From Nothophaeocryptopus gaeumannii (taxonomy: Eukaryota > Ascomycota > Dothideomycetes > Mycosphaerellales > Mycosphaerellaceae): DNA of 64,000 nt. The stretch spans positions 1,171,501 to 1,235,500 of the forward strand of contig JASISA010000042.1 in NCBI GenBank assembly GCA_031771865.1, read 5' to 3'. Both the position numbers and the translations under genes were made by a program. Shown here one piece after another: positions 42,530-53,900 of the stretch. The notes under the pieces are model-generated. The model did no database searches, was not told where the DNA came from, and worked only from the letters and a program-made list of their open reading frames with translations. Numbering within the stretch: the stretch's first letter is position 1; every line of letters starts with the position of its first letter.

Positions 42530-43445
42530 GTAAGTAAGGAGGTAGATATCTTAATATAATATCGTGTTAGTCGTATAGATCTTGTACTTATAGACTATAA
42601 TAAATAGACGCGTTGTCTATTACAAGAAACATACTAGGCTCTAGTTATTTAAGGATAAAGAACTCTAGCTAGTCTTCGAAGTCGACTTACTTAATAGATC
42701 CTTAATATATTAAAGGATCGTCTAGGTAGCCGTTTAAAGTAATAGCTAGTAAAAGAGACTATCTTTTTAAGCGCTTAGATCTACCTAGATCTTTATAAGG
42801 CGTATTAACTATAGAGTAGCCGTATTTACGCTAGCTAGTACGCTCGTTCGACGTACTCTCGTCTATAGTATAGACTCGCTTTATAGGTATACCCTTTTAT
42901 AGGTATTTAAAGCTATCTCGTACCTCCTTATTCCTCTCTAGAGCTACTCTCTACGCCTTCTTCCTTAAAAAGTTCCTTCTCTTTATAGTCCTACTAATAG
43001 TAGATTCGGTTATAATAATATCGAATTCGTTATATATAAACTAGACAATCTCGTCTAGATAGATAGTAGGCTTGTCCTTAAGGAAGGCAATTACTAGGTC
43101 CTCTTATTCGATCGAGAGGGCGCGCTAGGGCCCCTTCTTCGCGAAAGTTAGGTATAGCTCGTTAAATAGACTAATATTAGTCTTTAGTTTATTAATATAG
43201 CGCCTACTAATATTAGCACTACGTGCAGCGCCTCTATTTAAGAGTCCCTCTACCTAGAGGTCCTTTAGCTACTAGATTTAGTCCGGAGGTACCTAGTTTT
43301 TAGCTAGTAACGCGTACTTCTACCCTTTTCGCTACTTAGGCTCTTTACTACGGATACGTAGGAGGTTACTTATAATATTAGGACGCGTAAATATAGTGTA
43401 GATGTGCTGTATAGACGTGTTTTATTACAAAGTAGCTATCTAGTA
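42530..43445 (-). mobile_element. RIP-degraded Tc1/mariner (IS630-type) DNA transposon relic
   Basis: A sharply bounded AT-rich block rich in TpA, with stops in every frame, as expected of a repeat mutated by RIP. On the minus strand a transposase can still be traced between stops. A helix-turn-helix region reads SANISRRYINKLK, followed by PTIYLDEIV and FIYNEFDIIITESTISRTIKRR. Then come FLRKKA, RVALERNKEVRDSF and VYTIDESTSNERT, which matches the first catalytic Asp segment (VDESG...) of fungal IS630/Tc1-like transposases. The block is shorter than an intact element. Terminal inverted repeats and a TA target duplication could not be identified, probably because of mutation. Confidence 0.8.
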
Positions 43446-43787
43446 GGACTCGAAGTTGAGGTGCGGGTGTAGCCGCGGCTGGGCACGACTACTTGCATGG
43501 CGTAATAGCAGTAGTGGGGTACTGCGGATCCCTCCCCAAAGCTGCACCGAAGGCCCCCTCAAACATCAGCCGCAGTAGACCTGTTGGCACACAGTGAAGC
43601 GGCGTTCGTAGCAGGCAAATATAACGTTAGGCGTACAGTGAGACGTGCACTGAATAGGTACTGCGATCAGCAAGCACCGCTGCCTCTCCTCTCAAGCTGT
43701 TTGTAGGCTTCACTGCGAAGTATACATCCGACTTCGAAGGGCTGAAGTCCTGCGATGTCAGTCGCCACCGGGTTTCGTTAAAGGGCC
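43446..43787. other. Spacer between transposon relic and DPH6
   Basis: About 340 bp of normal base composition beyond the AT-rich block, containing the DPH6 3' flank. No gene supported. Confidence 0.5.
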
Positions 43788-45710
43788 TTAAACGTCCTTC
43801 AGGATATGATGATGGAACGTCTTGAGCAAGCCTTGGAGATGCAAAGGAATCGCAGAGCGATCGGGCGAACTTCCTGTTGTCTGACCGAACCCAATCCATT
43901 CGACAGCCGCATTCCTTGGTAGAATATCGGCAGTGACGATCACCAGTTGAGGCACATGCTGCTCTGGAGCATCTGAACTCGCGTGAGACTCGCACTCTTG
44001 CATATGCATTTGCCAAGGAGCTTTCCCAGAGCCATGCTTCAGATCCCAGACGTCGAAGTCTTCAGCCTCATCAAGATTGGAGACCTTGACATCTGCACGC
44101 GCGTGATAAGACTTCCAGGTTTGTCTGGCGAGGCGTGCTCTCTTTTGCAGATCTTTGCCATCGACCGCAAGAAATGCCAGAAATGCGATCCCGAAAGTCC
44201 ACTGCTCAACTTTCATCACTTTACCTATACGGACGAGATGCTGCAAGGCAAGTACGCTCTGTACGTCAAAGCCTTGATCGGGCAGTTGCATGCTCGCAGG
44301 AACTAGTGGGATTTGGCCAGCAACATATACGGTCGAAGTTGCGGAGCCCTTTGGAGTAACTCGGATCGCTTGAGAGTACGGCCCTATGTTTGCGGGCGCC
44401 CAATAGGATCGTGATTGGACATGAAGACCCTCTCTTCGGCCCTCCGAGGTGGTGATGCTGATTGACAGATATGCGGAGGGAGGCAGTACATCTGCGCAGG
44501 CAATAGTGACCCTGGCAGGAGGATTAGGTTTGCTGAAGTAGCTTCCATAGACGTTGTTCACCTCTGCGAAGTCTGCCATGTTGCGGAGGGTAATTATGGA
44601 GTAAATGATGTCGTCTGCGCTCCGGCCGGACGACGATATCCTGTCAACGACTGTGTCCATGATGACCTTTGTCTGCTCGGGTGCGGTTGATCCTTCGCCT
44701 GTCAAGTCGGAGAGAACTGTGACACTGTCTTGGTTCAAAGCTTCGCGGCCATCAACCAGTGCTGGATCAAGATTGACGCCTGTCCCTTCATCTGCGTGGA
44801 CATCCCCGATATGAAGTCCACCAAGAATCTGGCGAAAAGGCGCGTCAAGAAGTTCCGGTGTCCGAGGCATTGTAGAGGTGAAAGAGTCCGTGTCATCTGC
44901 GGTGCACTTGGAGACAGAAGCCTTTGCAATGCGAATGGAAGCACTGCCAGCTTCGCCAGGCACGATTTGAATATCTTCAGGCTCCACTAGGATCTTTCCC
45001 TTCCAAAGCGGCGCAGGTCCACTGACAGCGAGTGTCTCAAACTCACCACCCTCTCCGAGGACAGCGCCATCCAGGCCAGATCCAAAACGCTCTGCGGCCT
45101 TGGAAAGTCGAGCAATCGTGGCCCTGTCTGCCACATTCTGCCAGAGGAAGCTCTCGTCCAGACCGCCAGACGCTACCTTGACTATGCGTGCATCCTGACC
45201 CACAGCTTGCATATCATCCAGGAGCGATGTTTGTGTGTGAGGCGGCAGTGATGGCCATTGCCAGAGGTAGGACAGCGGAGTCAATGCAAGTCGCAGGGCC
45301 ACAGATTCCACGCGTGTACGTTGGTAGTCGGAGAGGATAGCGCCGGTACTGACAGCATTGACCTCGGGATGCGCAGCGATGACTTTTCGAAGAAGCGGCA
45401 AGAGCGATTCAGTCTCATCTTCCGCGCCTTCCACAGCACCATAATCTTTGTCCTGGTTGGCCGCACCACCCAGAATCTCTTGTCGATACAGCGGGAGTCC
45501 CAAAGCCTGTTCATATAGTGGTATCACGGCATGGCCGATAGTCTGGTACATATAACTCTCCAAATCCTCGACGCGTCCATTCTCGGCATGGAGGGGTGGG
45601 TGCAAGTTGGCAAGAGCGACGACCTTGTGGCCATTTGAATGACAGTGAAGAATGGAGAAGAGCGAGTCCTTACCACCTGATATCAGGGCCACGACATTGA
45701 GGCCTGTCAT
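43788..45710 (-). CDS. DPH6: Diphthine-ammonia ligase
   Basis: Catalyses the last step of diphthamide synthesis on elongation factor 2: ATP-dependent amidation of diphthine. The single-exon 640-residue frame begins with the ATP pyrophosphatase domain: P-loop SGGKDS at about 11-16, then HKVVALANLHPP and the family motif QTIGHAVIPLYEQALGLPLY, EVNAVSTGAILSDYQRTRVE and VGQDARIVKVASGGLDESFL. The C-terminal half carries two RidA/YjgF-like domains (for example YWAPANIGPYSQAIRV and VYVAGQIPLVPASM), as in yeast and fungal Dph6 but not short archaeal forms. Cytosolic. It stands intact immediately beside the decayed island. Confidence 0.95.
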   Translation of the reverse strand: MTGLNVVALISGGKDSLFSILHCHSNGHKVVALANLHPPLHAENGRVEDLESYMYQTIGHAVIPLYEQALGLPLYRQEILGGAANQDKDYGAVEGAEDETESLLPLLRKVIAAHPEVNAVSTGAILSDYQRTRVESVALRLALTPLSYLWQWPSLPPHTQTSLLDDMQAVGQDARIVKVASGGLDESFLWQNVADRATIARLSKAAERFGSGLDGAVLGEGGEFETLAVSGPAPLWKGKILVEPEDIQIVPGEAGSASIRIAKASVSKCTADDTDSFTSTMPRTPELLDAPFRQILGGLHIGDVHADEGTGVNLDPALVDGREALNQDSVTVLSDLTGEGSTAPEQTKVIMDTVVDRISSSGRSADDIIYSIITLRNMADFAEVNNVYGSYFSKPNPPARVTIACADVLPPSAYLSISITTSEGRREGLHVQSRSYWAPANIGPYSQAIRVTPKGSATSTVYVAGQIPLVPASMQLPDQGFDVQSVLALQHLVRIGKVMKVEQWTFGIAFLAFLAVDGKDLQKRARLARQTWKSYHARADVKVSNLDEAEDFDVWDLKHGSGKAPWQMHMQECESHASSDAPEQHVPQLVIVTADILPRNAAVEWIGFGQTTGSSPDRSAIPLHLQGLLKTFHHHILKDV

Positions 45711-46532
45711 GACTGAGTTCGCAACTGATGGTTAGATCGCAAGCGACTTCCTAGTCAAGCGAGGAGCGTTTGTGAGATTTCTGGAAGAGGGATACTCCCA
45801 CGAGCTCTGTGCGAATATCGCAGCGAGCAGAGAAGAGCCCTCGACGCGTCTACGGCTGGGTCAGCCTGCGTTCAGGCGGTGGAAGGACGTGGCTACTCAA
45901 TACATGGCAGAGTGAAAGGAGGTATGTTCGGTTGCCAACACGCCAACAGGACCGCGGAGAAAAAGCTGTCGAGTCGGAGTTGGCTGGATCAGCCGATTTG
46001 CAATTATTTTTGTTCTTGCAAGATCACTGACACACGTTCTGTACCATGGAGAAGGCGAACGAGTAACGCAGGGGAAACTGCGACCTCACGGATGAGGCCG
46101 TTTGATCTTGCGCCGCACAAAGAAGAAAAGAGGAATATTTGCAGCCGCACATTCTGAATTTGTAGTCTGCAAATTAAGGTTTGTTTAGCGTCACGGTCCT
46201 TGCCGTAAAGCCTGAGGCAGAATGGCCCAAGTCCCGCTCGACAAGGCAGGCCCAACGTTCTCACATCCCAAATTCACTGCAAGTGAGGCATGCTGATGGA
46301 CGACTGGCGTCTTCCGTGAAACGATTGCCTTGTTGCAACGAAAGATGCAAGGCAAGGCTGAGGCGTTCGAGGCAACGATGCAAGCGATGTTGTGGAGTTG
46401 TATCAACAACATCAGCTTTTGGTACTCTCATCACATGCAGATACGCCTGTGTCTGCAGTATCGCACCCGGCCTTGGTATGTTTGGACACAAGAAGGAGAC
46501 GCATGAGTTGACATTCAATACCATTCATGCCT
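45711..46532. other. Region without a supported gene
   Basis: About 820 bp upstream of DPH6 and downstream of the ubiquitin-like gene. Only short frames; no domain recognised. Confidence 0.5.
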
Positions 46533-47133
46533 TCAAGATCCTCTGAGTGCGTAGACCATCATCGAGGTGGACCCAGACACAACACCCTCCTGCAATCATC
46601 AGCCAAATCAGCATGTGCTTCGCGACCAAGGAAACTACCCAAGAAACAGCTCACCTCGAATAAGGTTCGGTCGTCATCAAGCTGCGCGCCGTCCCATATC
46701 AAACGCTGATCGACGGGAGGAATTCCACGCGACTCCTCAATTCTCTCCTTGAATCTGCCCACTGTCATGGAATTCGTGACTTCGTATGAGAGGATGACGC
46801 CGTTGGTGGGAAATTTGACGTAGATCGTGTACTGCTGCTGTTTCGGGTCCTTCTTGGCCTTTGCCTTTGGAGCGCCGGTGCTTGCTCTCTGGTTTTCGGT
46901 CTTCACGCGCTTGGCTGGAGGGGTCTCGACCCCTTTGGACTTCGCTGATTTAGGGCGGACATCGTAAGGTAGGTCCCCTTGACGCTCTTCTTGACAGCTG
47001 CCTCCGTCGCGGCCGTCAGGGCCTTGAGGGCAGCCGCCTGCTCGTGAGTCGTGGTCTCTGCAGTGTCCTGGAGTGCAGAGACGGCCTCGATGGAGATCGG
47101 GACGGTGACTGTGATGTTGATGGAGGCAGACAT
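46533..47133 (-). CDS. Ubiquitin-like domain protein, with a possible frame break at a G4 run
   Basis: An N-terminal helical segment (MSASINITVTVPISIEAVSA ... AAALKALTAATEAAVKKSVKG) is followed, in another frame, by a Lys-rich linker and a ubiquitin-like fold: YTIYVKFPTNGVILSYEV, SMTVGRFKERIEESRGIPP, DQRLIWDGAQLDDDRTLFE. After an intron (46654-46590, GTGAGC donor) a short exon gives EGVVSGSTSMMVYALRGS and a stop. The switch of frame lies at the four G bases 46975-46978; one more G would make a continuous frame (KGDLPYDVRPK). No good intron fits. The C-terminus ends in LRGS instead of the LRGG needed for conjugation, so it is likely a non-conjugated ubiquitin-like domain. Exact role unknown. 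Confidence 0.6.
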
Positions 47134-47488
47134 CTTGCTATGTCGTTTTGTCGTTGTTGCAGTGGTGTTTCTTGCTAGATGAAGTTGAAGTGAGTAAAGA
47201 AAGCCGTTTGACCCGTGGTTGTTTGCTTCCGAAGCCCACGCAAGCTTCAAGCAGCGGAGGGAAGGCGCGATGTTCTGCTCCGCGTGAAAAGGGTAGGAGC
47301 GCCAGGCAACACCGCATCGTTGAACTCACACTGTGAAGTGCGCTTGCAAAGGACGAAATACTCTCTATTCCTCAGATTCGCCAGTGGCCCTGAATTGGCA
47401 CATTCGGCTATCGCTATCGCAGCTGGGTAGAATATACACACAGAAGAGTATTGGAGTCAGTGGCCAGACATCCGGTAGTAGTTGATCT
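47134..47488. other. Intergenic region
   Basis: About 350 bp between the ubiquitin-like gene start and the INO80-subunit stop. No gene supported. Confidence 0.5.
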
Positions 47489-50042
47489 TCAGTCGTCCAC
47501 GTCCTCGTCTTCATCCTCATCTCCACTCTCATCGGCATCAACTTCGCCCAAAAGCTCTCTATCCTCTTCATCAAGCTCCGCAGCACCTTCGTCTTCATCT
47601 TGCTCGCCATCGACATCCATCCGGTCATTCCCATCTCTCCGCTCACTGGCCCGTCCTGTCGTGCTTCTCTGTCGTCGAACACCAGCCGCGGTCGGGCGAG
47701 GCGCGACATCATCTTGCGCCGAGCTTGGCATCCTGCTACTGCGACGACGAGTCCAAAAGCCCGCCTTCTCCATTTCGATCCTCCTCGCCATGGCCTGCCC
47801 GGGTAAGTTGGTGTCTTGCCACCTCTCTATCCGTCTCGAGCATCTCCTGAAACTCTGTGCAAGCGTCTTGGCCTCCTCGCCTACATCAGTTGGCTCATTG
47901 TTGACTCGTACAAACCCGGAATACAGGCATCGTGACCGCCGCCAAGCATCTATGTCTCCATAGAAATCGTCGTTCTCCTTGCCTGCACGATGCACGGCCC
48001 GCCAGTCATCATCATTCTTCTCAGCACGATCTCGAGCCTTGCGGATCTTGATCGCTTCTTCTTCCGAATCGTAGTCGTCTGGCATGTAGCGAATACGCTT
48101 CCAGGCTCGCAGAATTGCGCTCTCCGCTTCTCGTTTGTCCCGAGCCTTAATATGAGCACGGCGTAACCGGCGATCGAGGGTGTAGTCGATTTGCATCTTT
48201 CGGTGGTTGATGACTGCCGACTGATGCTGGGTGATGCCACGATGCCTCTTCTGCGCCTGATATGACGGAGTAGGAATGTGGTCCCGGGCAGTCGATGGGC
48301 TCTGGAAAGAAACGTTCTGGCCTGGTGACATACCTATGGCTTTTGCGAGGTTGTTGGAGCTGTAGTTGAACGAACTTGCTCCCGGTTGAGCCATGGACGC
48401 CGGCCCATTGTTGACGAACTGCATCTGCCCGGTATTGGGTAACAAGGGTACAGGCTGGGAAGAGCTCTGCGCAGCGGCAACGTCCTTGTTCTTGTTGCGA
48501 CGCCAATTGCCTCTCCCGGGCCCCTTCTTAACGGGCGGCGGAGCTGGTGCGGTGTGGCTAGGGGAGTCGGGTGCCGCATCATCGCTATTGAGGAGGTTGT
48601 TGATTCCCATCCCGCCTGCCGGCTTCGCGTTGACTGCCTGGAAGCCTCGCGCTGCTGGAGAAGGTGAGCGAGTGTATTCGCTCCCCGTCTCGTGATGCAA
48701 TCCCGAGGCTTTAGCAACAGCTCCAAGGGCTCCACGATGGTATCCATTCTCAGATCCCTCGTCATCGCTGGGCCCTGGGTTGTGACTGGTAGTCAGTCCT
48801 CGCTCCTTTCGCGCTCGCTTGAGGGCAGTCATGGCTGGACTTGGCTCGCTGGCAAGGATGGCTATTCGCTCTTTCCGCTTCACTTCGCCAAAAGTCTGCT
48901 CGGTCTCTGTATCCACATTTTCCAGCTTTGCCTGCTCTTCTGTCAAGCTCTCGAGTGTTGGCACTTTGAGTGGGAGTGTGTCCGTCCCCTCCTCTCCTTC
49001 ACCATACTGTCCAGGTCCAAATGGGTTGCGCTGGCTGTCTTCGTAGCCAAAGTCACTTTCCAGGTACCACCATATCAGCCACAGGAACGCTCTTGCCCTG
49101 CTCTCGCTACTCAAGCTCGGTCTCATGACAAGGTCGAAGAAGTCCCGCGGCGCAGGGAAGTGCACCTCGCTAATCTTAGGAGCGTATTGACTCATGACGA
49201 AGATAAGGTTGACTGGATTCGTTCGTGGTCTCTTGGCCGCTTTGATGTCCTCCATCGTGCTCGGCTGAGGGTCGTCCTCTGTCGCGCCCTTGAGAATTGA
49301 CTTCAACCGTGGTGCGTCCTGTAGCTGTTTATAGGCGTTTGGATCTTGGTGTGCTTGGAGGGCTGGAATAGAGTGGTATGTTCGGAGCTGTGCTCGCATT
49401 TCGGGAAAGACTGTGGTTGATCAGCAGCCATGTCAGACAGTCGTAATATAGGCAAGTCTTACAGTTGAGCGTGGTGTTCATGCGTCCCACGTTGACCAGT
49501 AGGCATACCATAGCCATGCTAATAGCGCCGTCCTGGTCTTGGAGCAGCTTCTCCTTCAAGATCTTGCTGCATTTGCTGCTCTTCGCCATAGCGTCGATGT
49601 AAACATCGGCAAAGGTATGCCCGCCCGTGCCATCGCTGTACTTGGTGAAGCATTTTGTTTGGTCGTCGAACACCAGTTTCAGAAAGTCGAACTGTATGTC
49701 CTTGCGCCAGAGCGGTATGCCATCCTCTTTCTTTAGGTGTCGTATTTTATTGCCAGAGTAGACCGAAGATGTTGCCCCGCTCTTGTTGTGTCTGACAGAC
49801 GCTGTGGTGGAAGTGTACAAGGGTTGGTCGTCACCCTCCTTGTCCGCGCCATTGCCCTTGGGCGTTCCAACAGCGTCCTCTTCCTCATCTACAGGCGCTT
49901 TCTTCTTGGGCGGCATCGTTTCGCTCGTCGACTCTGGCGCAGAGGTGGGCGGCGGGGCAGGTGGTCGAGGTTCTGATGGCGTGTCCTCTTTTGCAGGCTC
50001 AGGCTCAGGCTCCGGAGCCAATATATCCTTCAGGGAGCTCAT
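47489..50042 (-). CDS. IES1: INO80 chromatin-remodelling complex subunit, Ies1-like
   Basis: Two exons (50042-49463 and 49410-47489) give about 833 residues. The N-terminus is Pro/Glu-rich. The conserved core starts NKIRHLKKEDGIPLWRKDIQFDFLKLVFDD and continues with FADVYIDAMAKSSKCSKILKEKL and MAMVCLLVNVGRMNTTLNFF. Further conserved blocks are RAFLWLIWWYLESDFGYEDSQRNPFG and PRTNPVNLIFVMSQ. The middle is disordered, then a basic helical stretch (HRKMQIDYTLDRRLRRAHIKARDKREAE) and a strongly acidic C-terminal tail. This layout matches the fungal Ino eighty subunit 1 family, a nuclear INO80-C component. The symbol is by family resemblance, not by a database match. Confidence 0.75.
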
Positions 50043-50224
50043 GGTTTCAGGATGGCTGACACCCGCGGATAATCGCAGGCGATAAGGTGTCTCTGCCGAT
50101 TCAGTGCTGATCCATGGGTCGCGATGCGCCGGCGTGGCTTGGTCATTGGGACATGTCTACTGTATGCGACATCTGTACAAAAAGTAAGGGGAGGTAGTAG
50201 AGGAATGGCTTGGGAAGGGCCGTC

Positions 50225-50249
50225 GCGATGCGATGCGATGCGATGCGAC
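50225..50249. repeat. GCGAT pentanucleotide tandem repeat in a divergent promoter
   Basis: Four perfect copies of GCGAT and one GCGAC lie between the divergent starts of the Ies1-like gene (50042) and the M16 peptidase gene (50933). The rest of the 890-bp interval shows no supported gene, although the M16 frame stays open upstream to 50561. Confidence 0.85.
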
Positions 50250-50932
50250 TGCCGAGCTTTGTGTCTACGTAAGGCGCACAAGCTCCGGCTGGGTCTCGAT
50301 TATCCCGTTCTCTGGAGAACATGGCTTGAGCTTCATCCGCTTTCATCCTGCATCAGATATCGCCCCTACCAGGGTCGGCTACGCACATCACAAACAGGAT
50401 ATGCACAGTATCAAAAGCAGTTGCACCGACTGTACAGTGTGTGAGAATTGTGACGGCTGTAAGCGGCAGTGCCAGGCTTCAGCGAATATCGAGCAAATGG
50501 AAGCCAAAGTAGAGGTGGGAGTCGGTATAGAGGCGTTAGTGCCTTGTTTTTGCCTTAGAATTGCAAATCTCGGTTTGCCTCATCGTCTTCACCCTTCACC
50601 ACACTCGTCGCAATCCGTCAGCCTTGCTCAGCAAACACACTGACAAACGTCGTCCTCTAGTTGATAACGCCCACTCAACTTCAGCACTCACTGTCAAGTG
50701 GCTTGAACAATCGCCCAAGCTGAAGCAAGCGTTGCACAGAGCTCTTGCCGTGGGTATCATCCTGTTGGGTTGCCTGACCAGGAAAGGGTCGCTACTGGAC
50801 AACGCACACAATCTCACGCACCTTGACACGTTCCATACATCCCGAGCACCCTCCGTTGGCTTCTCGGCAATTGGATTGAGGGAGAGAAGTCATCGTCATA
50901 GGCACTGGACTACGGCCGCCAATCAACTGAGA

Positions 50933-53900
50933 ATGCCGGCTTCCAAGAAGCAGGAATCTCGTTTCAAGACGACACAGACCCTGCATCTGGACTATGCCCC
51001 AGTCAACATCACCCAGTATGAATCGATCCGCACCGGTATGCGGCTTGCCGTCGTCGACCGAAAGGGCCCGAAGGTGGAGGGAGAATTCGCTCTGGCTACC
51101 GAGATAAACGATAATTCCGGAGCACCGCATACTCTGGAGCATCTTGTTTTCATGGGCTCCAAGACTTATCAGTACACCGGACTGTTGGACAAGTTGTCCT
51201 CTCGCGCTTTCTCCACGACCAATGCGGGGACAGCTACAGACTACACATCATACTCTTTGAAAACTGCAGGATGGGAAGGCTTCTCGCAGATTCTGCCCAT
51301 TTACCTGGAGCATTTGCTAGTACCCACCATGACGGATGCCGCATGTTACACAGAAGTACATCACGTAGACGGGACTGGACATGATGCTGGGGTTGTATAT
51401 TCTGAGATGCAGGCTCGTGAGAATACTCCCGGTGATCTTATGGAGCTCCGAAGGAGAGAGCTAATGTATCCACCCGGAAACGGGTTTCGCTCGGAGACGG
51501 GTGGAACGACACCGGAGCTCAGGCGTTTGACAGCAGATCGAATCCGTGCATATCACAAAGAGATGTATCAACCGAAGAACCTGCGTGTGATCATCACGGG
51601 TGACATTGATCACGATGAGCTGCTTCAGATTATGGATGACTTTGAGTCGACAGTCGTCGATGATGTTACAACTTTGAATGCTCCCTTTCGACGGCCATGG
51701 GTTGACTCAGAGCCCACGCCGCGCCTCAAAGAGACGAAAATTGATACGATCAAGTTTCCGGAAGATGATGAGTCCATGGGCGAGATCACTCTCGGCTATC
51801 TCGGTCCAAACTGTGATGATTCAGTGGCAAATGCTGCGCTGTCCGTCCTTATGGCGTACCTGGCGAACTCATCCATCAGCGTGTTAGAGAACACTCTGGT
51901 CGAGCGCGAACAGCTTTGTAGCGCTGTGTACTATGAAGTAGAGACGAGGCCAGACGTCGTCATCTGGTTTGACCTTACGTCAGTTGAGACTGAGGATTTG
52001 AAGCCGGTGTATGAACGATTCCTTGAAGTCATGAAAGAAACAGTCAACAAGCCGCTCGACATGGCATACCTCAACGACTGTCTCAAGCGCGAAAGGCGTC
52101 GCATCATGGAAACAGCAGAGAACTCTGAGGACTTCTTCACCCAGCCCATCATCGAAGATCACTGCTTTAGTGCGCGGGATGGTCGCTCCTTGAAGGACCT
52201 AGAGACAATGGATGAGCTCGATGAAATCGAGAAGTGGTCGGAAGAGCAGTGGCGAGAGTTCTTGAAGAAGACTTTCGTTGACACTCACCATGTCTGCGTC
52301 TTGGGTGTACCGTCTCGAGAGCTACAGCAAACTCTCACTAAGCAAGAGGAAGCACGAGTCAAGGCCCAGCAAGAGCGTCTCGGTGAGAAGGGTCTCAAAG
52401 AGCTGGCCGAAAAGCTGGACAAGGCCAAGGCTGAGAATGGAAAGATCATTCCTGACTCCATGCTCGAACAATTCCCGGTGCCAAGTGCAGAGTCTGTGAA
52501 GTTCATCACGACCGAGACTGCCAGATCAGGAAAGGCTCGTAAATCGGCGCCAGGAGAAAAGCTGGCCCAGGAGATCATCGACAAAGCAGACGACGGCTCG
52601 CCATTATTCATCCACTTCGAGCACATTCCCTCAAACTTCGTTAGAGTCAAGGTCTACTTCGGCACCTCAGCAGTGCCTGACGAGCTCAGACCTATCCTCA
52701 GCCTGTACATGGCTAACCTCTTCACTACACCCGTGACGATCGATGGAAAGCGTGTTGAATTTGAAGAGCTCGTCACAACACTGGAGAAGGAAACGACCTC
52801 ATACTGGGTCGACTCTGCACACGGCGGTAACCAGCAAATGCTCGCAGTCCGCTTCATCACCGAACCTGACAGCTACGAAAACGTCATCTCAAGAATACGG
52901 ACAGTCTTGTTCGACGCAATTCATGACCCTGTCCGGTTGCACGCATCTCTCACTAAACTCCTCGCAGACCTTCCATCGGAGAAGCGAGCGGGTGATTCGA
53001 TGGCCTGGTCAGTCAACTCCATGATCCACTCCAATCGCTCAGCCAACCGACGGGCTACAAACACTCTCACCAAGACACTCTACCTCAAGCGTCTCCGTAG
53101 ACTCCTCAAACACGACGAGAAATCCGTCACCTCCAGTCTCCAACAGCTCTGCTCCGCCCTCCACCGCGCCGAAAACTTCCGCGTCTACGTCGCCGCCGAC
53201 CTGTCCAAACTACCCAACCCCGTCTCCGCCTGGAAAATTTTCACCCAAGGCATGGATCTTTCCAAACCTTTAGAACCTCTGGACAACTCCAGAGCCACAA
53301 TTTCCGACATTGGAAAGAGTCCTGGCTCAGCTGCTTATATTGTCCCTATCCCTGCCATCGACTCCTCCTACGCAGTCCTCACTTCTCACGGTCCAGATAC
53401 ATATTCCCACCCTGACTTGCCTGCCCTCATGGTCGGGATAGCTTACCTCCGCGCAGTAGAAGGTCCTCTCTGGTCCGCTATCCGCGGGACGGGATTAGCC
53501 TACGGCGTCACTTTACGTCGTACAACTGAACTCGGCAAGATCCATTTCTGGATCGATCGATCTCCAGACTGCCATAAGGCGTTTATTGCGGCAAAGGGAG
53601 AGATTGAAGGGTTTGCAAACGGTTCCAAGGAATTGAAGAAGTTGGCGATTCAGAGTGCCGTGGGAGAAATTGTTTTTGAAATGGCCGACGAAGCACCAAC
53701 TATGGGCGCCGCGGCGGATAATTCCTTCACTTCACAAGTCCTGCAGGGTGTGGGGAAGGATTGGAATAAGGAGATGTTGAAGAAGATCCAAGCTGTGGGT
53801 GTTGAGGAAGTGAGGGTGGCGATTGGAAAGTGGTTGGTGCCATTGTTCGATGCTAAGAGTAGTAATCTTGTTGTTACTTGTGCGACGATTATGAAGGAAA

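Noticed and set aside
42530..43445. Intact transposon with terminal inverted repeats
   Set aside because: No matching inverted ends or target duplication could be found by eye, and stops fill the transposase frame.
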